Positions 45,969 to 55,951 of a DNA stretch of 64,000 nt are shown piece after piece. Under the pieces are notes generated by a model. That model was not told the DNA's origin. It made no database searches and worked only from the letters and a program-made list of their open reading frames with translations. A program made the translations under genes and the position numbers. Source of the stretch: Nitrospirales bacterium (GTDB lineage: Bacteria; Nitrospirota; Nitrospiria; Nitrospirales; UBA8639); assembly GCA_021604005.1 (NCBI GenBank), contig BQIV01000005.1, forward strand, positions 82,046 to 146,045, in the 5' to 3' direction. Every line of letters begins with the position of its first letter. The first letter of the stretch is position 1.

Positions 45969-46688
45969 CTACGTCAGATTTCCTTTCCACCACCGCCATC
46001 CCACTAATCCCACCAACCCACTCCCAAAGAGCAGGATTGAGGACGGCACGGGAACCGGAGTCTGTGGCACTGTGATGGGTTCTGATAACGCATATAAAGT
46101 CCGAGTTCCACTAGACGGAAATGGACCACGATCAATCCAAAACTCGTTAGTAATTCCTCCAATCCCAAGAGTTGACTGAGTTGGATCGCCCAATACGTTG
46201 CTTGATGGCATTCCATCAATTCCCGTTCCCGTCCAAGCAGTAAAACCATTGCTATTACCCAGTTCATCAAAAAGAATAGGATTGCTGAGGTCACCATCCC
46301 ACATATCGTCAAACCCCAAGGCCAGAATCTGATCATTCAAATTGTATACAGACGTTGAGACCAAGGCATTGTCTCTGGCTGAGACAGTTGACGTTGAACC
46401 AATGGCACGCCACGTGACGTCACCCAGGAAGGAGGAGCCGAAACCTATACCCGCGGCATTTGCCGCATTCTGAACGAACATATTGTAATCGGCAATGTCT
46501 GTAGACAGCGCATTACGAGTACCTCTTGACTGAAATGCTAACTGATAGGTATCCCCAGGATTTAATCCGGTGGGCAGAAGAATAGACATCGCATGGATTG
46601 ACGAGACTCCCCCCCAACTTACAACACTCAACACACTCAGAAAAAAAACGGTACGCAGACATTGAACTGTGAAACGACAGACGTTCAT
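45969..46688 (-). CDS. PEP-CTERM-like exported protein
   Basis: The 239-residue protein has a signal peptide (TVFFLSVLSVVSWGGVSSIHA), a beta-rich serine/glycine/asparagine-rich body and a C-terminal sorting-signal-like tail: PVPVPSSI, the hydrophobic LLFGSGLVGLVGW helix and a short basic end. The PVPxPSS variant is common in exosortase substrates. A GGGAGG ribosome site precedes the ATG. Its molecular role is unknown. Confidence 0.78.
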   Translation of the reverse strand: MNVCRFTVQCLRTVFFLSVLSVVSWGGVSSIHAMSILLPTGLNPGDTYQLAFQSRGTRNALSTDIADYNMFVQNAANAAGIGFGSSFLGDVTWRAIGSTSTVSARDNALVSTSVYNLNDQILALGFDDMWDGDLSNPILFDELGNSNGFTAWTGTGIDGMPSSNVLGDPTQSTLGIGGITNEFWIDRGPFPSSGTRTLYALSEPITVPQTPVPVPSSILLFGSGLVGLVGWRWWKGNLT

Positions 46689-46932
46689 ATTGGCCTCCCT
46701 GCCACATAGACATGACGTTCGAAAAATGTTGTTGTGGGTGATGTGTAGGGGGACATACTGTCCCCCACAGGTTCATATACGACTCTACTGTACCTCAAGA
46801 TAGACTTCTGTCAACTCGACCGGCACGCCACACAGGACCAACAATCAAGAGGCCCCAAAGAGTTTGGCCATTCCCTGTAGAACAGACATCGCCTCTTGTT
46901 AACTTGCGAGAGGACAAGCGTTCCAGTATTCG

Positions 46933-47508
46933 TTATTGATGAATAAATTTCAGAAAATTCAGGACTTTTTGAGGAGCGTACGCACCAGCCACTTGTCCGA
47001 TCTTGTCTTTGATATCGGCATTTGCCACCTGTCCGGTCAACACGATATGCTCATGGGCCGTCGTGATGACGATATTTTTTTCTTCGGGAAATAAGGTTGA
47101 AAGATTATGACGGAACGCTTCCATGGGGAGATGCACCACCAGCTCCACAACAGCCGACAGCTTTTTGTCTGTATCCCATAAGGTCAGTGTCGTGTACCCA
47201 ATGTCCTTTCCTGATAAATACAACTGCGTTTGACTCAAGATGAGCGAATCAGCCACAGCAGGATTCGCTACTGATGCATGTGAAAAAGGATGAGGAAAGG
47301 CCAACACGATCGCATGTCCTAGTGGAATGTGTTTCATCACCACTTTTGAACTCCGAATATCAACTTGAGTTTCGATCGTAGCCGAGGCTCCCCCTTCATG
47401 AACCGGCTTGATGGCCATTTTCTCAACCAATTCTTCTGCGAGAACATTCGATGAAATTCCCGTGAACAGAATAAGAAGAATACTACGCCAGAAATATCGG
47501 GTGTTCAT
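46933..47508 (-). CDS. Secretin N-domain / BON-type periplasmic protein
   Basis: The 191-residue protein has a signal peptide (SILLILFTGISSNVLA), then a domain like the pilus-formation N-terminal region of CpaC/type II-III secretins (LGHAIVLAFPHPFSHASVANPAVADSLIL read in two blocks; KDIGYTTLTLWD), and a BON-like C-terminal part (VITTAHEHIVLTGQVANAD). The secretin channel domain is absent. It may be a stand-alone periplasmic lipid- or polymer-binding protein. AGGAGGAG precedes the ATG. No pilus or secretion genes adjoin it. Confidence 0.78.
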   Translation of the reverse strand: MNTRYFWRSILLILFTGISSNVLAEELVEKMAIKPVHEGGASATIETQVDIRSSKVVMKHIPLGHAIVLAFPHPFSHASVANPAVADSLILSQTQLYLSGKDIGYTTLTLWDTDKKLSAVVELVVHLPMEAFRHNLSTLFPEEKNIVITTAHEHIVLTGQVANADIKDKIGQVAGAYAPQKVLNFLKFIHQ

Positions 47509-47609
47509 AATAATGACTCCTCCTCTCGCATGAATAAATAAATGACAACAGGCAATTCATCATCACGGTCAAAGACTATTTGGGATATTCCATCCTGGCA
47601 TATGGGCAA

Positions 47610-47710
47610 TATCGCAAATCCACATACGTTCCAATTGAACGAAGAGGATTTTTAAATCGAGCCCAAATGCTTCAACGGCATAAACCTGAATGGAATGGGC
47701 TCTATCATGC
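47610..47710. repeat. Dispersed intergenic repeat, copy D
   Basis: Left end TATCGCAAATCCACATACGT, then TCCAA, is nearly identical to copy A. A degenerate right end (CGGCATAAACCTGAA, then GGGCTCTATCATG) follows about 70 bases later. Diverged, partly deleted copy. Confidence 0.5.
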
Positions 47711-47790
47711 TCAGGCGTTGTTCAGCCATCTTCATGGAAAAGAACTGGGAACAGTCAAACGATACATCCACGGGCAAAGTCCACATGAGA

Positions 47791-48789
47791 TTACGCCATG
47801 ACCTCCCAGATAGAATTTACGAAATTCTTGTTCGCGTCGAACAGATGCGACACAATCCTGCATCCATTTTTCAAGGCTAATGCCTCGATTTCGGAAAGTG
47901 TATACTTATATGAATGTTCTGTTTGCATGGCTTCCCATGCGCCGAACGAAAATGTTTTGCTCAATACATCAAAACTCACATCCTGAGCTTGAGTACTGTA
48001 AATAAAACTCTCAACAGCATGTGTTTTCGGATTATACTGGCCCTGCTGAACATACCGGTCTTTCACAAAATTAGCTCCAAGCTTTCTATTCATGACATCA
48101 AGGACATGAAGGTTAAACCTTTCAAACACCCCGGTTGCATCATTATAGGCAGCATACAGCGTTTTCGGATGCTTCATCAGATCAAACCCAATCATCACGT
48201 AGTCACCTTCGTTTAACGATTCACACAGCGTTTGAACAAACTGCTGAGCCACCGGTAATTCCATATTTCCGATTGTCGAACCTAAAAAGAGCACCAAATT
48301 TCGACGATTGTCTTGTTGCCTGATCGCACGAAGTCCATCAAAATAATCGGCAGCCAAACCCGTGACCGACATAGCACTCTGTGTAAATTTCGACTCCAGA
48401 AAGGCGACGAGATTCTTGATGGCCCCTTCGGAGATATCGATCGGCACATAATCAAATGTCAACTGATGTTGAATAAAGTGCTCAAGAAGAATCCGCGTTT
48501 TCCCTCCATCTCCAGCGCCCAGTTCAATCACTCGAAACTCCGTCTTTCCAAGAAGATCGGTAATGGTCTGTTTATATGTCTGAAAAATCTCAAACTCACA
48601 TTGAGCCGGATGATAGCCAGGCAGTTGGGTAATCTCGGTAAACATTTCGCTGCCTCGATCATCGAAAATTAACCACGATGGCAAACGTTTGGGGTCTCCT
48701 GAGAGCCCCTCCATCACCGTCTGAGCGAACTGCGCATCAGACGATACGGCTGCGGCACCTGACCGTAAATTGTGAAAGACAAATGACAT
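47791..48789 (-). CDS. egtD: EgtD-like L-histidine N-alpha-methyltransferase
   Basis: A 332-residue SAM-dependent methyltransferase from ATG 48789 (AAGGAAA upstream). It matches the EgtD family: FDDRGSEMFTEITQLPGYHP, the SAM motif VIELGAGDGGKT, GSTIGNM with the histidine-binding Asn, LYAAYNDATGVFERFN with the conserved Tyr, and QTEHSYKY with the conserved Glu/Ser. EgtD trimethylates histidine in ergothioneine synthesis. No egtB is visible, and one Tyr of the YYP motif is His. Histidine or a related amine is the likely substrate. Divergent to a diiron oxidase-like gene. Confidence 0.82.
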   Translation of the reverse strand: MSFVFHNLRSGAAAVSSDAQFAQTVMEGLSGDPKRLPSWLIFDDRGSEMFTEITQLPGYHPAQCEFEIFQTYKQTITDLLGKTEFRVIELGAGDGGKTRILLEHFIQHQLTFDYVPIDISEGAIKNLVAFLESKFTQSAMSVTGLAADYFDGLRAIRQQDNRRNLVLFLGSTIGNMELPVAQQFVQTLCESLNEGDYVMIGFDLMKHPKTLYAAYNDATGVFERFNLHVLDVMNRKLGANFVKDRYVQQGQYNPKTHAVESFIYSTQAQDVSFDVLSKTFSFGAWEAMQTEHSYKYTLSEIEALALKNGCRIVSHLFDANKNFVNSIWEVMA

Positions 48790-48910
48790 AGATTTCCTTC
48801 TTGCGGCATAACAGACAACATCCAGGGTTTGCTCACCCTGCTGAGAGCTTGCTAGACTGTCCGTATGTAACATCCTTTGTGCGGTATTTTCATGTTTTTC
48901 GCACGTCTTT

Positions 48911-49972
48911 ATGAATCTTTCTTCTCTCCAGCCTTTTACTGACCTTGAGTATCGCAATGCGCACGAGTCGTTCATGCACTTTCTTCAGCAGGATGACCTT
49001 GATCAATATGCAGCGGATTCACCCACATGCCTTCAACCCTTCGAACAAGTCCTGGACCTGGCAATGTCCGAAGCCTATGAAGACCAACCGTCGTCGCAGG
49101 ACGCGCATCTTTTCCTTCAGCGAATCCTCTATCGCATCAATCGCTTAAAACTGTTCTGGTATGACAACCTCGAAAACTACGCCAATGAGCATTCAGTAGT
49201 AATCTTTTCCTTACGGACAAAAATTGAGACTGCCTGGCAGGCCTGGGAAGCCAAATGCCTCGACATAGATTACTTGAAGGGATTAGACATCGAGGCAGCA
49301 CTACGCACGCGCACAGCGGAAGATCTTGACCCCGAACCATCGAAAACAGGGCTCTACTTTCGCAACGACATGTCGCAAGCCGGCTATCGACACCTGCTGG
49401 CCATCGCCTCTCTCGACGGACTCGTGGAAGCCAGCCAATTATCACGGGTTATTGGCGGCGTTGGAAACGAAATCCAATCTATGCTCACAAAAATTTTAAT
49501 GGAAGAGTACGGCGGGGGAAAGTTAGCCAGAAAACATTCATCGTTTTTTTCGGCCATGCTGGCGGAATGTGACCTGGACACCACGCCAGAAGCCTATATC
49601 GACATCGTGCCCTGGGAAGTGCTCGCCAACATTAATCATAGTTTCACCGTATGTGAGCGAAAAAGGAATTTCTTGCGATATATTGGCAGCCTTCTCTATT
49701 TCGAAATCTCTGTTCCTGCCGCTTTTCAAAACTACAAAATGGCCGGTGAACGTCTTGGCTTAAGCGAGCAAGCTATTGGCTACTGGGACGTGCACATTAA
49801 AGAAGACCTCAGACATGGCCAATGGATGCTTAACGAAGTCACCCTGCCACTCATCACCCGCTATCCAGATTCAGCCTGGGAACTCGTCTGGGGATACGAC
49901 CAGCAACGACTCCTCAGCACTCGCGCCAGCCAAGCCATCGCCAAATGTGTCCAACAAGTTGAGAACGGTTAG
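48911..49972 (+). CDS. Heme-oxygenase-like diiron protein (HDO family)
   Basis: A 353-residue all-helical protein of the iron-containing redox / HDO family. Candidate metal ligands lie in the expected order: EEYGGGKLARKH (Glu and His), YFEISVP (Glu) and HIKEDLRHGQW (His, Asp/Glu, His), all in the C-terminal half. HDO enzymes use a non-heme diiron centre for N-oxygenation, C-C cleavage or desaturation of amino acids or fatty acids. It is divergent from the EgtD-like gene with 121 bases between starts, which suggests a shared pathway. Substrate unknown. Confidence 0.8.
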   Translation: MNLSSLQPFTDLEYRNAHESFMHFLQQDDLDQYAADSPTCLQPFEQVLDLAMSEAYEDQPSSQDAHLFLQRILYRINRLKLFWYDNLENYANEHSVVIFSLRTKIETAWQAWEAKCLDIDYLKGLDIEAALRTRTAEDLDPEPSKTGLYFRNDMSQAGYRHLLAIASLDGLVEASQLSRVIGGVGNEIQSMLTKILMEEYGGGKLARKHSSFFSAMLAECDLDTTPEAYIDIVPWEVLANINHSFTVCERKRNFLRYIGSLLYFEISVPAAFQNYKMAGERLGLSEQAIGYWDVHIKEDLRHGQWMLNEVTLPLITRYPDSAWELVWGYDQQRLLSTRASQAIAKCVQQVENG

Positions 49973-50036
49973 GGTTAAAATCAATAGTGGTTCGAGGTCA
50001 CTTCCCATTATTCACTTAGGAATCCAATTCAACACA

Positions 50037-50312
50037 TCAACCTTTGTTCAACCGCCAACTCTTCTTTTTTTCATCTTGCCCATTTTCATCGACAAGTTCG
50101 ACCAGCCCTTCTCGGTGAAGCATTTTCAACATCTCGCTACAGGTATGATCTAATTCCGCACTTCCCATACTGTGTAACCCAGCTCGTCGGGCCACCTCCT
50201 CTTGAACAATACCTTTACCATGCGGCACGGCATCTGGATGACTCCGAAGTACCTCTAGTACATGATCCTTGAGTTGGTGGATAAGTTCTGAACCACGTTG
50301 ATGTAGATTCAT
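50037..50312 (-). CDS. Small winged-helix-like hypothetical protein
   Basis: The 91-residue protein contains a helix-turn-helix-like segment (VQEEVARRAGLHSMGSAELD) followed by MLKMLHREGLVELVDENG, reminiscent of a small wHTH domain. I do not recognise a family. A 13-base homopolymer (50339-50351) lies 26 bases upstream of its start and could alter expression by slippage. Confidence 0.6.
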   Translation of the reverse strand: MNLHQRGSELIHQLKDHVLEVLRSHPDAVPHGKGIVQEEVARRAGLHSMGSAELDHTCSEMLKMLHREGLVELVDENGQDEKKKSWRLNKG

Positions 50313-50338
50313 CGCAACACCTCATGACATGATAGAAA

Positions 50339-50351
50339 GGGGGGGGGGGGG
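50339..50351. repeat. Homopolymer tract of 13 G
   Basis: Thirteen consecutive G on the plus strand (C on the coding strand of the downstream small gene), between tRNA-His and the gene start at 50312. Tracts this long are prone to slipped-strand length change or to sequencing error. Confidence 0.9.
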
Positions 50352-50436
50352 CACAAGTCATTCGACTCTCTGCCCGGATCAAGGCTAAGGCCGTTAGTAA
50401 AATAAGAAGAAACGTGTAGAATTCGTGAAGAAATAT

Positions 50437-50512
50437 TGGGGTGAGTGACGGGCTTCGAACCCGCAGCCTCCGGAACCACAATCCAGCGCTCTACCCTTGA
50501 GCTACACCCACC
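50437..50512 (-). tRNA. tRNA-His (GTG anticodon)
   Basis: The minus strand folds as a complete cloverleaf of 76 bases: acceptor GTGGGTG with an extra 5' G, D arm TAGCTCAAGGGTAGAGC, anticodon loop with GTG, T arm GCGGGTTCGAAGCCCG, and a genome-encoded CCCA end. The 5' G(-1) opposite C73 is the histidine identity pair and is encoded in the DNA. Confidence 0.95.
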
Positions 50513-50661
50513 ACGCACTGTTGAGATAATCACGTTTGTAAGAGGATTTGTATCTTATCAAAAGGCCTTGAAGCCCGCAAGAAGTATTCCCATCTGTTGA
50601 CCCCTCTCAAACACCTGTGGTAAGAATGATTGTTCATGCTTACACTTACCCTGAGGGCTCT

Positions 50662-50946
50662 ATGGCGTTAAGACACCAATCGGCAATTAAACGAGCGCGA
50701 CAATCTATTAAACGAAGTCAGCGAAACCGCTCTATTATCAGCAGCATGAAAACCTCTGTGAAAAAGGTTCGGGGGGCAGTCGAAGCAAAAGATTTGGAAC
50801 TCTCCCAATCAACACTTCGTAAGGCAACGTCCGAGCTACACAAGGCCGTTACCAAGGGAGCCCTTCATCGTAATACCGCTTCTCGTCTCGTGTCTCGCCT
50901 AGCCAGTCGCGTGAATAGCATCTCACCCGATCAGTCAAGCTCCTAA
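50662..50946 (+). CDS. rpsT: 30S ribosomal protein S20
   Basis: A 94-residue basic protein matching S20: MALRHQSAIKRARQSIKRSQ at the start, then helical repeats with KKVRGAVEAKD and LHRNTASRLVSRLA. S20 binds 16S rRNA early in 30S assembly. The ATG at 50662 follows a GAGGG box and gives the normal length; a longer frame starts at 50617. It converges on holA with 24 bases between. Confidence 0.95.
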   Translation: MALRHQSAIKRARQSIKRSQRNRSIISSMKTSVKKVRGAVEAKDLELSQSTLRKATSELHKAVTKGALHRNTASRLVSRLASRVNSISPDQSSS

Positions 50947-50970
50947 TACTACAGCAAATATCATAGCCTT

Positions 50971-52104
50971 CTAGATTGAGCATTTGAGCGATCGTGCAGG
51001 ACTACTTGAATCCTGTCTATTGTGAGAGGCTGACAGAGCCTGAGCCTTTCCTGCGCGCCTCTCCGTCTTACTCAGTGAAATCACAAGCGCATCAAGCACT
51101 CGTTTTGGCGAAGCTGATGCGCTGCCCTTCAATGCTGAATCTGCCAGACAAAATAGGTCCCACGCAAAACTGAGTTGTGGTTCAGTCCATTGTTGAACTT
51201 GGCGAATAAAGTCAGCCGTCCGAAATGGCGGAATTCCGACCTGTCGCGCCACCTGCGACTGAGCAACACCTTGCCGCAGAAGGTCCTTCGCCTTCCAAAT
51301 ACGCCGTACTTGCCAGATTACGGCACCTAAGATCCGCAATGGCGCTTCACCGAGTTCAAGGTTTTTGGCGACAATCTGTAAGGCCTTTCCCCTATCTCCC
51401 GCTCCCATCGCATCTGAAAGATCAAAAACCGAAGCTCCAGGTTCCATGCCTCGAATAGCCTCAATATCTTGCACCGTCCCGACTACGCCAGCTGGAAGAT
51501 ACGCCGAGAGCTTCTCTAGCTCCGTAGAGGTTATATACAATCCCTCAGCGGCCGACTCCTTCAGCATATGTAACGCATTGTCCTCCAACGTAACTCCCGC
51601 GTGAGACGCTTGCTGCTTCACCCAACCGAGACGTTGATTTTCATAGAGTGGCGCACAGTCGACCACGCTGGCTAGCTTTTTTAATTGTTGCACCCACTTC
51701 AACCGACCATCCAATTTGCTAGCGACCAGAACAAGCGTCGTAGTATCTGTTGGATTCTTAAAATACGGAATCAACGCTTCCCCTTCACGTGTCGGCAATT
51801 TGTCCGCCCACGTCAGAATGACCAACCGCCTTGCTACAAAAAAAGACATTTCTTGAACAATCGTCAACACCTCAAGCGCGTCGGTTTCATCGCCATACAG
51901 AACATCATAGTTGAAAAATTGTTCAGTATCGTCGGTAGCAGCTCCTGCTGGACCTTTTCCTTTCGAGGCATTCAACGATGCAGTTGCAGCGGATCGTATA
52001 GTCATGACCGCCCGATCCCGTAAATAGGCCTCTTCCCCCACCACGAGATACAAGCGAGCGAGCCCATCCCTTCGAATGGCCGACTGTAATTCATGAGGTT
52101 TCAT
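50971..52104 (-). CDS. holA: DNA polymerase III subunit delta
   Basis: The 377-residue clamp-loader subunit that opens the beta clamp. Visible: YLVVGEEAYLRDRA near the start, the wrench-domain region FFVARRLVILTWADKLPT and the C-terminal collar helices (LRILGAVIWQVRRIWKAKDLL in two blocks). It overlaps lptE by 4 bases (ATGA), the usual lptE-holA arrangement. The C-terminal ~30 residues are a disordered extension. Confidence 0.9.
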   Translation of the reverse strand: MKPHELQSAIRRDGLARLYLVVGEEAYLRDRAVMTIRSAATASLNASKGKGPAGAATDDTEQFFNYDVLYGDETDALEVLTIVQEMSFFVARRLVILTWADKLPTREGEALIPYFKNPTDTTTLVLVASKLDGRLKWVQQLKKLASVVDCAPLYENQRLGWVKQQASHAGVTLEDNALHMLKESAAEGLYITSTELEKLSAYLPAGVVGTVQDIEAIRGMEPGASVFDLSDAMGAGDRGKALQIVAKNLELGEAPLRILGAVIWQVRRIWKAKDLLRQGVAQSQVARQVGIPPFRTADFIRQVQQWTEPQLSFAWDLFCLADSALKGSASASPKRVLDALVISLSKTERRAGKAQALSASHNRQDSSSPARSLKCSI

Positions 52105-52847
52105 GGCTGAATGCCTCCAACATCTTCCATGATGTCATCAGTAGTTTGTGGGACGTGCTTAGACGGAGATGACGAGGAGTGCCCGCCTCTGAACATCTGA
52201 CCATCATCCATTAAAGGTGTTTTGGGAAATGCAGACGGTGGCTCTGTCGATTCAGGCGTGAACACGCCCTGCTCTCGTGCAAACAAAAAACGATCTGCCA
52301 GATCTTCGACAACAAATTGTCCAGCTTGCTCTAATGCACGATCTTGCAGCACTCGATTAAACTGAATTCCTCCGCCCCCGCCTGAGCTAGACGAACTGCC
52401 GACAAAAAATTCAGCCGAACTTGATGAAGACTGTTGCCATAAAATTTTTCCGGATCGCCGGTCAGCAATCTGAACGCGCACATTGACTGTGACCCGACTC
52501 TCCTGGGTTTGATTTTGAGAAAATGTCAATGATGGCAAGGTGACCGATTCTATGGCGCCTTTCATCACATAGTCGGCATCACGGCTATTTTCAACCAAAC
52601 TCGCGCCGCCGGTCACAACAAATTCATCTTTCAGGTATTCGGTATATTTATACTCTAAATTTGATTCAAACGTGCGGTTCGCAAGCGGCTCAATGACCAG
52701 TACGACTGGAGGGCCTTCAAACTCTATTGTTGAAGCACTCCCCAACGTCGGCCCGCGACCCTCGACGCTAAATCGATAGCCACAGCTTGTCATACTGAGA
52801 CATATGGTAAAAAGAATCAAGATTTTATAGTGTATAGTTTTTTTCAT
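52101..52847 (-). CDS. lptE: LPS assembly lipoprotein LptE
   Basis: An outer-membrane lipoprotein that plugs LptD and helps insert LPS. Signal peptide and lipobox MTSC precede CGYRFSVEG, the classic CGY start of mature LptE. VLVIEPLANRTFES and DADYVMKGAIESV are core strands. A serine/glycine-rich loop (about residues 168-184) and a disordered C-terminal tail are unusual. I choose ATG 52847 (248 residues); the frame opens at 52919. Confidence 0.85.
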   Translation of the reverse strand: MKKTIHYKILILFTICLSMTSCGYRFSVEGRGPTLGSASTIEFEGPPVVLVIEPLANRTFESNLEYKYTEYLKDEFVVTGGASLVENSRDADYVMKGAIESVTLPSLTFSQNQTQESRVTVNVRVQIADRRSGKILWQQSSSSSAEFFVGSSSSSGGGGGIQFNRVLQDRALEQAGQFVVEDLADRFLFAREQGVFTPESTEPPSAFPKTPLMDDGQMFRGGHSSSSPSKHVPQTTDDIMEDVGGIQP

Positions 52848-53049
52848 TACCATGATTAGGTGGGCTAGAAAACGGTTACTGAAAAACCAATCGCTTTTGA
52901 TAATAGTGATATATTCCAAGCATCACGTTTCTATAGAACATCTCGATTAGAGGTTTCCTAGGAAACGGTTGTTCTGTATGCTAAGTGCTATTGGGATAGC
53001 TCCTTCATTGATGGTTGTAATAGCCAAGAAAATCAGGATTACAGGTTTC

Positions 53050-55692
53050 CTAGACAACAAAGTTGACTAATTTTTTTTCAACATAAATAACTTTTCGTGG
53101 CGCGTTTCCCTGTAGCAATTCTTGAAGTTTTGTGTCTTGCTGCGCTTGCTCCACGACTTGCTCTTTCGTCCAATCGGCTGGCACCTGAATCTTACTACGC
53201 AATTTGCCATTCACCTGAAGTGGAATCGTCATTTCCTCCGACACGAGTAAGGCCGGATCATAGTCGGGCCAAGATTGCCATGCCACAGTTGTCGAATGCC
53301 CAAGCATTTCCCATAATTCTTCAGCCATATGCGGAGCAAAAGGGGCCAAAAGACGCACAAACGATTCGGCGGAGACTCTTGGCAAAGAATCGGTTTTCGC
53401 AATATCTCTGGCAAAGACCATGAGCTTGGAGATGGCTGTATTTAAGCCCATGGTTTCAATATCGTGTGTCACCCCTTGAATCGTCCTTGCGGTCAAGCGA
53501 GCCTGCTCTGTCGTTCCTGTACCATCAACCAGAGGAGCCAGCGAATGCTCTTCATTTCCATCGCCCTTTATGAGGCGGTAGGCACGTTGGAGAAACCGGT
53601 ACATGCCAGGGATTGATTCCGATGACCATGGCGCGCCTTTATCCAGTGGGCCCATGAACATCTCATATAGCCGAAGGGCATCGGTGCCATACTCCTCAAT
53701 GACATCATCGGGATTGACCACATTGCCACGACTTTTCGACATTTTTTCTGTCACTTCCTCTAACACGATGCTGTCTATCGTCGGATGAATAGGTTGGCTC
53801 TGTTCGTTCCATCGAACATCATTGGCCGTAACCCATCGGGCCTTCATTTCTTCTCGACTCTCTTTATGAACAGCGGTTTCCCCTTCAAACACAATGTCTG
53901 ACGAAGGGCAGATACGTGGCGTCACAGAGGGGTCATCGGAAAGATTGTTGTCATAGTACCGATAGCTATACCCTAGAATCATTCCGGGATTGAGCAACTT
54001 CTGAAAAGGCTCGTTCGTATGAACAATGCCCAAATCAAACAGCACTTTGTGCCAGAACCGGGCGTACAACAGATGCAGCACCGCATGCTCCGCCCCACCG
54101 ACATATAAGTCCACCGGCATCCAATACCGTTCCGCCTCTATTGATAACGGCGCTTCCTGATTGGAAGGGTCACAAAAACGAAGGTAATACCAGCAGCTTC
54201 CTGCCCATTGCGGCATGGTGTTGGCATCACGAATTGCCCGTTGCTTGGTTTCAGGATCAATGACTTCTTTCCACTCTTGAGCTCGCGCCAGTGGTGGCTC
54301 AAATTCTCCGCTGGGACGAAAGTCATCTAATTCGGGGAGCAATACCGGCAGGTCAGACTCTGGAACAACTTTTGTGGTTCCATCTTCGAGATGTATCACA
54401 GGGAACGGTTCCCCCCAATACCGCTGCCGACTAAACAGCCAGTCACGCAATTTATAATTAACCGTTTTCGCCCCCTTATTATGAGCCTCCAACCAATCAA
54501 TCATCTGTGTTTTGGCTTGAGGAGTGGCTAAACCATTCAGGAAGTCAGAATTCATACTGACGCCTTCTCCCGTAAAAGCGGCCGTATCCGTTTCTCCGCC
54601 AGCGACGACTTCGATAATCGGAAGTGAAAACGTCTTGGCAAATTCGTAATCCCGCGTATCATGCGCGGGAACCGCCATAATCGCTCCAGTTCCATACGTA
54701 GCCAACACATAGTCGGCAATCCAAATCGGAAGCTTGGTTCCTAATACTGGATGGAGCACATAGCCACCGGTAAAGACTCCCGTCTTCTTTCCAAATTCTG
54801 CCATACGTGCGCGATCACTCCGTCTGGAGACCTCACCTACATACGCTTCGACCGCCACGCGTTGTTCAAGCGTGGTCACCTCCTTGACCAAAGGATGTTC
54901 TGGAGCCAATACAAGATAGGTTGAACCAAAGAGCGTATCGGGGCGAGTGGTAAATACCTCAATTCGATCACCGTCACGCCCACACACTTCGAAAAATATT
55001 TGTGCGCCTTCAGAACGTCCTACCCACTCCCGTTGCATTTTTTTGATGGGCTCCGGCCAATCGAGTACGTCAAGATCCTCTATTAACCGGTCGGCATAGG
55101 CGGTAATCCGCAACATCCACTGACGCAAAGGGACACGAACCACAGGATGTCCCCCTCGCTCGCTTTTTCCATCTTGGACTTCTTCATTGGCTAGCACGGT
55201 GCCTAATGCCGGACACCAATTGACAGGCACTTCCGCCAAATAGGCTAAGCCTTTTTCATACAGCTTGCGGAAAATCCATTGCGTCCACCGTACATAGGCG
55301 GGATCGGTCGTATCAATTTCTCGTGACCAATCGTAGTCCATGCCTAATGATTGAAATTGCCGCTTAAAGTTCTGAATATTCTTTTGAGTCGTTTCGCGCG
55401 GATGCGTCCCGGTTTCAATGGCGTACTGTTCCGCCGGAAGTCCAAATGCATCCCACCCCATCGGATGCAACACGTTAAACCCACGCATTCGTTTATATCG
55501 AGAAATGACGTCAGTGGCGATATACCCCTTCGGATGCCCAACATGGAGGCCTGCTCCAGAAGGATACGGAAACATATCGAGCACGTAAAATTTTGGTTTC
55601 TGCCGGTCAATGCTGGAAGCAAAAGTCTGATGGTCCATCCAATACTGTTGCCATTTCGCTTCTATCGAGTGCGGATCATAGGGAATTGTCAT
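53050..55692 (-). CDS. leuS: Leucine--tRNA ligase
   Basis: An 880-residue class I synthetase. HIGH box in [16 protein letters not shown], the CP1 editing domain (about 225-430, including [18 protein letters not shown]), and KMSKSRGN near residue 650. It charges tRNA-Leu and hydrolyses mischarged products. The start has no other in-frame competitor. It precedes lptE-holA on the same strand with a 200-base gap, a common leuS-lptE-holA order. Confidence 0.95.
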   Translation of the reverse strand: MTIPYDPHSIEAKWQQYWMDHQTFASSIDRQKPKFYVLDMFPYPSGAGLHVGHPKGYIATDVISRYKRMRGFNVLHPMGWDAFGLPAEQYAIETGTHPRETTQKNIQNFKRQFQSLGMDYDWSREIDTTDPAYVRWTQWIFRKLYEKGLAYLAEVPVNWCPALGTVLANEEVQDGKSERGGHPVVRVPLRQWMLRITAYADRLIEDLDVLDWPEPIKKMQREWVGRSEGAQIFFEVCGRDGDRIEVFTTRPDTLFGSTYLVLAPEHPLVKEVTTLEQRVAVEAYVGEVSRRSDRARMAEFGKKTGVFTGGYVLHPVLGTKLPIWIADYVLATYGTGAIMAVPAHDTRDYEFAKTFSLPIIEVVAGGETDTAAFTGEGVSMNSDFLNGLATPQAKTQMIDWLEAHNKGAKTVNYKLRDWLFSRQRYWGEPFPVIHLEDGTTKVVPESDLPVLLPELDDFRPSGEFEPPLARAQEWKEVIDPETKQRAIRDANTMPQWAGSCWYYLRFCDPSNQEAPLSIEAERYWMPVDLYVGGAEHAVLHLLYARFWHKVLFDLGIVHTNEPFQKLLNPGMILGYSYRYYDNNLSDDPSVTPRICPSSDIVFEGETAVHKESREEMKARWVTANDVRWNEQSQPIHPTIDSIVLEEVTEKMSKSRGNVVNPDDVIEEYGTDALRLYEMFMGPLDKGAPWSSESIPGMYRFLQRAYRLIKGDGNEEHSLAPLVDGTGTTEQARLTARTIQGVTHDIETMGLNTAISKLMVFARDIAKTDSLPRVSAESFVRLLAPFAPHMAEELWEMLGHSTTVAWQSWPDYDPALLVSEEMTIPLQVNGKLRSKIQVPADWTKEQVVEQAQQDTKLQELLQGNAPRKVIYVEKKLVNFVV

Positions 55693-55951
55693 AAAAATCT
55701 ATCCTAACAATGGGAGCATGTACGACAAAGGAAGGGAACAGTGAACGCTAACCACACATACTCCAGAGCAGAACGATGAACCGATATCGGAACACCGCAA
55801 AACGTCGATTGTTCCCAGCACGACTATCTTCTTGGAACCGACAGAAATCTAGCACACCTCGTTGAAGGCGACAAGCAGGAGGGAAAACCTTCCGTCCTAT
55901 TGCGATGAGTAATGGATTGTACAGATTTTCAGGAAAGAAAAAGGAGCTCGT

